Notes under the pieces: model-generated
The model's database searches: none
What the model saw: the letters and a program-made list of their open reading frames with translations, nothing else
Told to the model about the DNA's origin: nothing
Assembly (NCBI GenBank): GCA_012845835.1
Contig: JABAKD010000021.1
Location: 11,395,199-11,459,198, forward strand
Source of the DNA: Undaria pinnatifida
Taxonomy: Eukaryota; Sar; Phaeophyceae; Laminariales; Alariaceae
DNA: 64,000 nt
Reading direction: 5' to 3'
Translations under genes and position numbers: made by a program
In this document: one piece after another, positions 13,001 to 25,000 of the stretch
Layout of the letters: every line of letters begins with the position of its first letter
Position numbering within the stretch: the stretch's first letter is position 1

Positions 13001-16000
13001 GGGGACAAAACACTTGGAGTTAAAATAGGATAAATTTAGGAGATGGAAAAGGGTCAACCTATTCAGCACCGCACTCCCAACATGGGGACAAATCACTTGG
13101 AGTTAGAGTAGGATACCTTTAGGAGTTGGAAAAGGGTTGACCCATTTAGCACCGCACTCCCAACATGGGGACAAATCACTTGGAGTTAGACTAGGACAAT
13201 TTAAGAGTTGGAGGTGGGTTAAACCCCTTTATGGCCCCAAATATCTTCTTATACTAATTTCAAGTAACTTGTCCCCGAATGCGGGTTTCCAGTGGCAAAC
13301 GCGTTAGGGTCGACGAAAAACACGTTATTTGTCGTCCCCAAAACAGAAAAAAGTAGTTTAATGGGTCTGTTTAATAATTGTTGCCCCGTCATCAAGAAAT
13401 TCGTTTAGCCAAAAAACGGTACTATACCTCTATACAGGCCGGTTCGCCGTTTACGTTACAAAAGAGCGCCGAAAAAACGATGTAGTCAAATACCCTTGCA
13501 GAGCCCAAAAAAATCTTCCAACACAAATTTCAAGTAACTTGTCCCCAGAAACGGGTTTCCAGTTGTAAATGAGTTACGGTCGACGACAAACACATCATTT
13601 GTCGTCCCCCAAAAAACAGAAATTGATGCATAGTTCATTGTTTTTTTACTAATAATAGCTTTTGTCTCGTCATCCCGAAATTCGTTTCGCCAAAAAAACG
13701 GTACTATACCTCTATTGCAACGTTTTCACCACCCCAACCAAAGCGCGATTTCTACCGTTTCCACTCTTCCTATGGCCCCAATTAAAACCCACTATCAGAC
13801 TTTTTCTATGGCCCACAACTAAAACCCACTTCCAGACTTCTCCATGCCCCCCTCTCCCCCCCCCCCCCGCGTTTACGTCTCACCTTTAGATTGTAGAACT
13901 CCGTGTTGTAAGAGTTGCGGCAGGACAGGCATTCTTCCTCGCTCGCGCTCGAAGTCTTCTCCCAGGCATGCAGGTGGGTGCGCATCGCGGGATGTGACAG
14001 CAACAAGCGGGACACAAAACACGACCGCTAAATATAGTGGACTTTGTCGAAACCCACATTTGCACGCTGTGTGGTGATACTTGTCATCGCGTGTGCTTCG
14101 TACGGTCCATGTCCTCATAAGGATTTACACATACATCATATGGGTCGGCGATTCCCCTTAGTGCTAGCTACCTACAGCAGTATCATGCCAGGGTCATCTA
14201 CGTATGCAGCTTGCCACAGCGCTTCAAGAATCAGAGCTGGAAGAAGACGCGTGAGGCCATGATAGGCGCATGAAAAATCTTTTTGGCCAGCAACATTCAT
14301 GGTCGGCAGTAGTAGTGCACCCATTGCACCGGGGCGGGCAGTACTGGTCACCGCTGGCTCTCTACCGCACCGCTGGCCCCACTACCCTCATCACAGCTGC
14401 AACAAGACTTCGAGGCAAAACCTACAAACTTGGATTTAAAGTAGGGAAGACAGTTGCCGGAACTAACACATCCGCCGGAGGATAAAAAATAAAATAAAAA
14501 AAAGCAGCAAAAAAACAAGAGCAGGGCTTTTCACGGGTCATGACCCGACCCGTGGATCACGTCAGGAGGTTATCAAAACATCGCGGGTCGAGTGGGGTCG
14601 GGTCTGGAGGTGTTTGATATTGCGCGGGAGGGACCGGGTCGGGATGTTTCCAAATGTCGCGGGTCCGGACGGGTTTTACCCTGACTCGACCTGACCCGTG
14701 AAAAGTCCCGAAAGAAAGCAAAAAAAACGAAGTACCAGGGGCAGTAAATTAGTGAAAAAAAAACGACACTCTTACTGCATGACTAACTGCAGGTACTTTT
14801 ATTCGGTGTTAACGTGCTCGAAATTAGAGTTGAAACAGATTTTCGGCATGACGCCAGGCAATATCAGGTACCTGGTACCAAGTACAAGTATTTTATAACT
14901 AGTTTTCAAGGACGTCCTCCCCTAAAACAGAAACCAATTAACCCTTTTACAACTAGAAACCCGTCTTTGAGGACAAAATTACTTGGATTTAGTATAGGGA
15001 GGGGTTCGGGGGCTCTAAAGGGGTTAAATAATTTCTTAATTTAAGCTAACCTACTCTGAATCCAACATGATGAACGGCATGCACCGCCGTAGCATAAATA
15101 TTAGAGTTTTGGTGAAACACGAAAGAATTCTGCAATTTTAGAATGTTGGTGCCAAATATGTAAAATAGTCTGCTGTAAGCTGCAATCCTGCCTGCCAACA
15201 TCACTCAAATACAGGTCACGCCCTTACCTCCTCCTCGATGTAGCAGAGCGGAATGAACGAGACGTCATCGCACACATCGCAGTCCTCCACTGACACCGCC
15301 GACAGGTTGTACTGCCGCCCCCCAAAATAGCGACAATGCCAGCCACGTCGCGATGAGACGCGGCATATAACCGATTCGGGAAGTATGGTGGGAAAAAATT
15401 GAACAGTCCAGTCCAGTCCAGTCCAGTCCAGTCCAGTCAAGCAAATTCCAGGAAAACGCAATTTCCAAAAAATTATCGAATTCCATTTTCAGGTTTCAAT
15501 AACCGATTCAGGGTGATAGAGGGGAAAGTTTGACGAGTCCATTCCAGTCCAGTGCAAGGCCAGTCCAGAAAAAAATCAAAATTGGATTTTCATTTTTTTT
15601 GCACCCAACGCGAGGAAGCGCGCAGCGCGAGCCACGGTGCGATGCGACGTAGCGACCGATTCATGGGGACGGTGGCAAAAAAAAAAATTACGGACGAAAA
15701 CACACACAACAGAGACAAGAAAAAAAGAAACACAAAACAAGATAAAACAAACGCGAACGACGGGAAAAGAAAGAAGGGACGGGACGGGACGGGGCGGGCG
15801 CGGGGAGCAGACAGAGGGAGGCGTAGGAGGGGGGGGGGGGGGGGCGACAAGGAACGGTACGTATGTTGTCAGATGTCAACCGTGATGGGATTTTATCACG
15901 TGGGAAACTGCCGGTAGCAAAACACATACCTGGAATTTTGGTAAATGCCGTCCGTTGGGCGCTGCAGGTGGCACATACAGTTGAAAAGTATTAGGTATAC

Positions 16001-19000
16001 GAGACTAGACCACTACTACTGCCTGTGTCCGGAAATGCAAGTACGCAAGGAACACTTGAGTTTCCAACATATGTTATCAAGAGCGAGCAGGAGCCAACAT
16101 ATGCGCACGAGTGAATTGTACCATCAACCACATGCTCGCCAAAACCTAAACAGCAGCACCAACCCGAGCATCAGATCTGGGCAGGACGTCCGCTGGCTTG
16201 CGACAGGCATAAACAGCAGGGAGTATACCAAAAGTAGGAATCGCAGTCTGGTTACTAACTCCTGGGTAGCTTTCCAATGATAACATGGTTCTCTCCCCAT
16301 CGATGGGCAGCGAGCTCGTTCGGTCGGCCGCCTCGGGGGGGTCAATTTATCGACTCGACGAAGAGAGCTCAGAAACTCACTGCGCCTTCTGCGATTAGTC
16401 AGATACAAAATTCCTCATGTGTGCACAGAATGGCATAGGCCGAAACCAGTTGGGAATCGTGTCTAATCAAAAGTCATATCGTCCTTATGACCCAGCTAGC
16501 ATTCAAGGAAGTCACCGGTATTGCATGGCCAAATCATCTTGCGGTATTTGCAAGATGTGTATATCTGTCTTCAAGTTTGTGACCACATAGAGCTCTCTAG
16601 GAGAGCATCGGCTCGGACACTGGTTTTGCTGGATGTAAATGGGTAAAAAATCAGCTTTAACGCGAAGAACACACACGGGCCTTCATCCTTCACGTGGAAC
16701 TAACCTAGAAAACACGCGACCGATACATCACTGGGGACAGCTTACAAAAATTGAGCATCGACCGATCGGTATATAGACCTCACAGCTCAAGCCGCATGCT
16801 TTTTTTTTGGCACTTATTACGCAAAAAAAAACGCACGCTGAGTGTATGCGAATGACATACCAATGACATGCGATATATATATACCATCAGTTCCACCCAT
16901 GTTGCAAATAGGCGTACCCCACACGCAGCGAGAGTATATTGTACCACATTTACCAATATCCAAAAAAAATTTAACGATGTACGGCCGACCCTCGATGTGC
17001 TGCAGACGACTGCCGAATCCCTCGGGGGGTCATCTCACGGCAAGGGAGGGGGGGGGGCATGTTAAGGGGGGCATGTTAAGGGGGGCATGTTAATGGGGGG
17101 CGTACTCATTTGGTGCTTGCCTTAGTCATTCGACCATCGACCACGCATCCCTTTCGAGACGGAGCACCGTTCCTACTCCTAATAGAGACGCCTCCAACAT
17201 TTGGGCGCTCATTGCGCTTCTTCCACGTACCACATAAAACCTGTTTGCTTACCCTATTCCCTTCCTGTTTCGCCGTCTGTGGCCACCACCTATCTCACAG
17301 TATAGAGGTAGGGGTTACACTTTTGGGGCCAAACGTTTCTTACCCCTTAGCCGTCACAGGTTGAAACTCCACATAAGCTCAAGCGTGCAACTATCGCTTA
17401 GTACGGCGAAAAAAAAAACGGGCATATGATTTATTTTAGGACTATTGTTACTGAGGACGATAGTAAATAGGACCAAATATTGTTAGTAAAAATAGATGAA
17501 CATATAGGTTTTTGTGTCCACCGTAGGTCCTATTTACTAGGGTCCCCCGCAATAGTAGCGCATAGATAAGAGATGTTGGTCGGACTGGCTTGCGCGAGCG
17601 AACGCCTTCCAAGTCGTGTTTCGGGTGAGGTATTGAGCTAGCTCCTCATGTTACGAGCTCAGAAAATTCGTAGAATCTGCTGCGCAACCCGATCCTGGGA
17701 CGACCCTGGATTTTCGTCGGCGTGTGATCAGGGTGCCTGGTGGGCCCTGTCGTCGGCTATTATATTTATATGCCCGGTGTCGGCTGGAGGGCTCAGGTCC
17801 GGGTGGGTCCAGGCTGGGTGGTATCACGGTCCGGGTACCAAGTGAAAATGTTGTTCGTGTGTGTGCGTGTATTGACCAGTGAAATCCCCTGAACTATCAG
17901 GGATCGACCAATGAAGGGCTTGCGCGGATGAGTGGTAAGCTGTGCTGCAAGCAGCAGCGCAAGCAGCCGCAGTAAGGGACTGGGTGTCAAGTGCAAAATT
18001 GTGTGCGTGTGCGTGTGTTGACCAATGAAATTCCCTGAAATATCTGTGGTCGACCAATGAAGGGCTTGCTCGAAAAAGTGGTAAAAGCCGTACTGCAAGC
18101 AACAGCACAAGCAGCAACAGTTTAGTAAGGGACTGGGTTTCAAGTGCAAAATTGTAAGTGCGTGTGCGTGTGTTGACTATTAATAGTGAGATCCCCTGAA
18201 ATATCAGTAGTCGACCAATCAAGGGCTTGCTCCAAAAAGTGGGAAGCTCTACTGCAAGCAGCAGCACAAGCAGAAGCACTAAGGGTCTCGGTGCCAAGTG
18301 CAAAATTGTGTGCGTGTGAGTGTATTGACCAACGAACCCCCAAGAAACAGCAGAAGTTGATCAATCAAGAGCTTTCTCGAATAAGTGGTGAGCTCTATTG
18401 CAAGCACCAGCACAAGCAGCAGCAGCAGCAGGAAGGGTCTGGGTGCTAAGTGAAAATTGTGTGTGCGTACATGTGTTGACCAACAAAATCTCCCGAAATA
18501 GCAGTAGTTGAGCAATGAAGGCCTTTCTCGAATAAGTGGTGAGCTCTACTGCAAGCACCAGCGCAAGCGGCGGCAGCAAGTGAGCAGCGCGGTTCGTGCA
18601 CAGCAGTGGCCCCCCAGCAAAGCAGTGGTGTGCCAGAGCAACACGGCCGCCTTATCGGGGGAACCCGCCTTACTAATTCCGGGTTAAGAGTGCGATTCCC
18701 TAGTCGCGCCAAGCGATTTTGATTTTGACCGCCTTGTACCGAGATACCGCCTTTCTCAGACCGCCTCATCGGGGAACCCCAATCATACCGCATGCATGAA
18801 GCGTACACCAACACCAGCGCTAGGTAGTATAATAACCTTGGCTCGATACGTTGCGGTCGACTCCTGGGCACTACGTTATCGCTAGGCAGAGGGTCCGGAG
18901 GGTGGGAGCTTGGGGGGGGAGGGGGGCGGGGGGCGGGGGACAGGCCGAAAGAAAATAGCAAAAAAAAAAAAAAAAAAAACTACTTGCTGCTGCTGCTCCT

Positions 19001-22000
19001 GCCCCTGCCCCTGCTGCTGCCCCTGTTGCTGTATCACGATATTTCCTATCGGACGGTGTGGTGCGCTCGCGTATAACGATCACTTCAAAAGAATTATTCC
19101 AGATGTTTTGCGGTCACATAAAATAATTATTCCAGACGTTAATCCCTTTACAACTGGAAACCCGTTTTTGGGGACAAAATTACTTGGATTTAGTATAGGG
19201 AGGGGTTCGGGGGCTCCAAAGGGGTTAAGCGGCTGGTGTTTGCGTGCCAGTCAAAACTTTCAAAAAAAAAATATGAACACTAGCGTGGGCACCACATCCC
19301 CGGAGCCAACATGCCTACTCGTATATTCGAAGAAGTAAACAAGAACTCGAATAGAGCACGGGAAACAATAACGCGCCAAGAATTCAAAACGAACACAATA
19401 CTGGTACCAGGCATATAGAAGGATAGGATCGCATCATATTGATGACAAGAAATACCAGGTGACCAACTCCACTCGAGCATGTAAAACACCCCATGTTCAT
19501 TGAACAGCGTGTCACTGTATTTAATACGATATATCACTGGTATTAGCCGGCCGCCTCGGTGGTCTAGTGGTTGACCTCAAACGCCACTACAACAGCCCTA
19601 AATGAGGGAATCACCGATCCATATTAATATCATTGTCGGTGCCATCCAACACTGTGCAACATGAGCTTCAACATTGATCACCCATAACATTCCCGAAAGA
19701 AGAAAGCCTCGAGAAACTAAAGTAAAGGCACAGCCAAACCCCCTTCTGCCTACTTCCCGCTTAAGCTTAACCTACAGTTAGTACTCCATTTGCTGTCCTT
19801 GCTCCCTTATCGACACGTGCTGTTGACAGAATATTCCTGAATCCTAGGCCGCACACCGATATCCTTTACGATGACATACACCCGAAAACTCTCTACAACT
19901 CCCGCAGTGCTGTCCAGGTACATATCACACCGTTTAGGTGGCACGCTTTGGCGACAAGGCAATTTTCGGGGAGCTATGCGTGTGGCGAGACCTGTGATGA
20001 ACCACAAAATCATGCCAGTACGTTGGTGGCTCGCTTAGGCGAGCAGGGAGTTATCGAGAGTTATGCGCTGGTGGGACCTAAAACACGGCGATTTTAATGG
20101 CTCGCTTTGGCGAGGCGGCAGTTTTCGGCAGTAAAGCTTTGGTGGTCTGTGCTAAAATCATGAGTCACACAGCATTAATTGCTGTGGCTCGCTTCGGCGA
20201 CAAGGCAAGTTTCGTCTTTTCTTCCTTTTTTTTCGCTCATCCCTTCTACTATTTTCGCACCTATTATTTCCTTCTCCCTCCCTTTTGCTAGACGTTACAC
20301 AGATCCGGGGTCACTCAACAGGCTCTTCTGCCCCCTGCCCACTATGATTCGCGCAGTCATTTTGATCGCGACAAGACTCCAATTATTTCTTCCCTCGTCC
20401 GCTCGCATTGAATTGCGCCCACCCACGCTGCTAGGCGCTCTCAGCAGCTAGTGGGTTCCTTGGATATTTTAGCAAACTCAAAAGTCCGACCCAGGTGGGA
20501 TTCGCACCCCAGAACCAACTCTATTAGTAGTAGCATTCGAGGGTAACCTCTAGACCACCTATTAGTAGTAGCATTCGAGGGTAACCTCTAGACCACCGGG
20601 GCGACCGGCTAGCATTGGTGGGACTTAAACCACAGCGTCTTGACGGCACGCTTTGGCGAGACGGCAGCTTTCGGATGTAATGCGCTGAAGGGACCATAAA
20701 ACACAGCGTTTAGGTGGCACGCTTTGGCGAGAAGGGACTTTTCGGCCGCTATGCGTTGGTGGGACCTGCGATAGATCATAGGTTGCAGCATTTCGGTGGC
20801 TCGCTTTGTCGAGAAGGCAGTTTTCGGCAGTTACGCGTTGCTGGGGGGGTCTAAATCGCAGCGTTTTGAACGCTCGCTTTGGTGGGAAGGCAGTTTTCGG
20901 GACTTACGCATTCCTTTTTATTTTTCAACCATCACTTTTACGCTCCAGCTCAACTCGAAAGAATTTTTACCCTCAGCGACCTTCTGGACAACCCGTGGTC
21001 ACAGGTGTCTTCCCTTCTCCCCCCCGGGACATGCCTCCATTAATATCGCGCACATAGGGTTCAGTATTCCCACTTGTCAGCTTTCCACGCTCGTCCATTC
21101 TAATCGATTTTTGCTGACTCACTCTGTCGCGCTTTCCGCTAGTCAACTTTTACACAAGAAAAAGTCGGTACGAGCACGAGTAAGCCCTATCAATAGGGAT
21201 GATTCAAACCCGCCCCATTGACTTTACTTGTTAATACTATGAACGATATTCTACAGGGGACGCCTGCTTGCTCCGACAAGGCGTCCAACACCGACTAAAG
21301 CACGACGACTGTTTTGCTGCTGCGCAAAATACCTTCTCACATCCTACAGCCTTTGCGTACTGCCGTAGTGGTCCCTCTGTAGTGCCGGTATGTGCCAGTC
21401 GGAAATACAAGCACTTTAGCGGCAGCCGGCACTACTCCGCATACGACGTGAATGTCCGTTCCCATCTGCGCCCAACGATTCCATGTGCACTATAGCCGGC
21501 ATCCGGCACTACGATTCAACCGGCTCTAGAGAAGGATCTCTGCTGTACCAGGTATGTGCAACAGTACAGCAGTGGTGGTTCCTCTTTAGTGCCGGTTTGT
21601 GCAGCAGTACAGCATCGGTGGTCCCTCCATAGTGCCTTTGTGCGCACTATAGAGGGAAATACCGGCACTATGTCGGCAACCGGCACTACATCGCATACTG
21701 CCACTACTGGTGTATCCCATCTGTGCCAAGCGATTTCACAGGCACTAACAGGTATTAACCCATTTAGCACCGAAGTCCCAACATTGGGACAAAACACTTG
21801 GAGTTAGAGTAGGATAATTCTGGGAGCCGGGAAATTCAGCACCGCACTCCAAACATGAGGACAAAACACGCGGAGTTAGGCTAGGATTACTTGTTGGAGT
21901 CCAAAATGGGTCAAGTTTCCTATAGTATGACATGCAAAACACCCGTGTGCCTGCATTGGAAACAGCTCCATCTGTAACTATAAAAAAAACTTGCCAGCTC

Positions 22001-25000
22001 GGTCCCGGGGCGTTCGACCAAAAAAAAAAAATAATGAGGGCCTTTAACCAAAAACATGATAGGGGGGGGGGGCGTTGATCGGGGGGCGTTTGCACAAAAA
22101 AATGATCGGGGGGCGTTTGCCTTGAACAATTATGCGGGGGGGGGTGGGATAGGAGGGGTGTTTACCCAAAAAAAAGGTAGGAGGGGCGTTTACCCAAGAA
22201 TATTATAGGAGGGGCATTTACCCAAGAAAACGATAGGAGGGGCGTTTACCCAAGAAAACGATAGGAGGGGCGTTTACCCAAGAAAACGATAGGAGGGGCG
22301 TTTACCCAAGAAAACAATAGGAGCGGCGTTTACCCAAGAAAACGATAGGAGCGGCGTTTACCCAAGAAAACGATAGGAGGGGCCTTTAATTAAAGAAAAC
22401 GATAGGAGGGGCGTTTAATCAAAGAAAATGATAGCGGGTGCGTTTACTCAAATAGATGGTGGGGGGGCGTTTAACCAAAAAAATAAGGGGGGGGGGGGGG
22501 GGGCTTACCCATTAAGATGATAGGGTGGACGTTTACCCAAAACATTGATAGGGAGGGAGTTCACCCAAAACAAGGATTGGGGGGGGGGGGGGGGGGGGGG
22601 GGCGTTTACTGTGTGGCCGGAGCGTTTTTCGCATTTTTGTTTTGACAGGGGGCAGTTACTCTGGGTTTTGCCCGTTGTCCCTCAAAGTAGCGCCACCACG
22701 GGGGGATTTTTAAAACTATATATATCGGGCTTTACAGTTTCCGCGCACAGACCGACTAAAATCACCCTGTTGACCCTGATAGTTACACTGTAGTTGCAAG
22801 GGGAGTCGCCGACCTATATCCTTACATGAGGACACACAACCCGTCATACGCGCGATCGGAGTATCACACACAGCTTGCAAAGATGAGTTTCGACAAAATA
22901 TTCGATCTCACAGCTGGAGTGTATTTTCATTTTTTATAATATAATAGGGGAGGCGTTTACTCGAGCATGTATCACAAGGACAGAACACCACGGCACAACG
23001 CCCTCAGCTCTCAACGCCTAATGCTATGTACCGGTATTACGTGTGTACTACTTACTATTGCTGTGTACTCGTATTTTAGCTTTCTTCATCGATCGTCCTC
23101 TCGGTTCTCTTTTTTTCTTTTCGCAAATCAAGGCGTTAACTAAACCGAAAAAAAAACAAGGTGTTGACTAAACCGGAGGAGCGAGGTTAACACCAAGCCT
23201 GCGTTGTGCAGATGGACAAAAACTGGTACACAAACCCAAAGTGTACGGAGCTTGAGCTTCTTTTACCCTGATCTCCAGGACAATCTAAAAAAAATGAAAA
23301 TGAATAAACCCGTAGCGCCGATCAGAACCACCTCTGCAAAAGTAGCTCTTGGCATTCTAAAATTGCTAGTTGCACCAAATCATGGGCCTTTTCTTTCTGC
23401 ACCTTTTATCGTTCCGTTGTATTCTTCCTTGGGCGAGCGTGGCGGGCGGCGTCAGCCGCCCGCAGCGCGGAGCCCTTGTACGAAAATACGAAAACACGAA
23501 AAGGCAAAAACCGAAAGCAGCTAACAAAAACTAAAAAACACGCTTCAAAAAGCTCGGCGAGTTGGCCGAGATATTAACCGGGATATACATGACGTATGGC
23601 GGGCGGTATGTTTTTTTTTTTAAACGAAGAAACAACCTTCTCTTTTCGTACTTTGTACTCTTTTCAGCACGCAAAAAAACAAAAAAGCAAGGTCGGGAAT
23701 TGTCATAACCTTTCTCGTGGCCTTTTACTTTGTTAGTAGTATAGACTATACTCATGTACTAGCCGGTGTCCCCGGTGCTTTAATGTTGTTCCCACAACAA
23801 CTCGCATAATCAAGTCCGTGGTTACAGGGCAAGCTTAGTCACTCTGGAGTGAAGGACTACTTATACCTACGATGGGACCCGAAGGGTGCGCCAGCTGGCG
23901 TTGGGCTGCGAAAGCAACTGAGTTAAATCGACACACGACGCGTATGAAAATACGTGGAAGTGTGGTGAGCTAAAGCTTTATTTTTCCCCATCCGCCGGAG
24001 GATGAAAAAAAAAAAAAAAAAAAAAATGCCAAAGGGAAAAAGTAAACAAGCCAACAGTGGTCGTACACGCATCTATCATAGCCACAACGGTCTCCAGAAG
24101 GTCGCTGAGGGTTGTTGTTGTTGGTGTTGTTCTCAGGGGGTAAAACCTTACACGATTTGTTTGGGCTGGAATTTTTTTTTCTTCTTTTTTTTCGCACACT
24201 TCTACTTTCCAGCTTCTGGACCAGCCGTGGTCACAGGTGTCGTCCTTTCTCCCCCCCGGTTCTTGCCTTCAATTTATCTCGCGCATAGGGTTCAGCAATC
24301 CCACTGCTCGTCGATTTTTCATCGAGTGTAAAAACTGATGCTAAAAGTAGAAAAAAAAAAGCATGCAAAACCCATTGATTCGACGTATGACACGAATTTC
24401 CGGGTACCTGGATACCTTCACCAACTGATACATTCCTCAGGTGTACAGCCGGGCAAGGTTCTCCTTCGGGATGGGGTTAAAACCCATTTCCAACTCCAAC
24501 TCTTTTCCCAGTCTAATTCCAAGTGTTTTGTTCCCATATTGGGAGTGCGGTGCTAACAAGCTTGATATCCCGGGGACGTCGCACGTCGCAAGCCAAAAAG
24601 GGGAACACAGCCTTTCCAATGATACATCTGAGGGCCGTTCCTAACGAGCACAAAAAATGTCAGGGGACGTGGGGCAAAAAATGAGCTATGAGCTACTGCT
24701 ATTGCCACTGCTGTATGCTTCGTGTACCTGGTGTGAGGTCCCACCACGTGTGTTTGATTGTTGCGTTGGACGTGAAACCGCTGTTGTTTGCCGTTGCTTG
24801 ATATCCTGCTGTGCACCAACCACACACATGCACCGTGACTGCCCGCCCAAAGGCAAGGGCTAGAAGCACGGCTCCTGCAGTCGTACTGTTGCTGCTGCTG
24901 TGTTGCTCCTGGTTGTGGTGGAACTCGAGTAGAGAAGGGCCTACTCGTAGTAGATTCTGTCGATCGATATTCTTAGTATAATTTCCTCACAAGGGTTTCG

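Noticed and set aside
16124-16408. Minus-strand hydrophobic frame considered as an extra transporter exon
   Set aside because: The transporter exons at 30690 and 15311 join directly in phase and restore the TM1-loop order, leaving no place for it.
22130-22480. Possible CRISPR array
   Set aside because: Units are contiguous 28-bp tandem repeats without unique spacers, in a eukaryotic intron.
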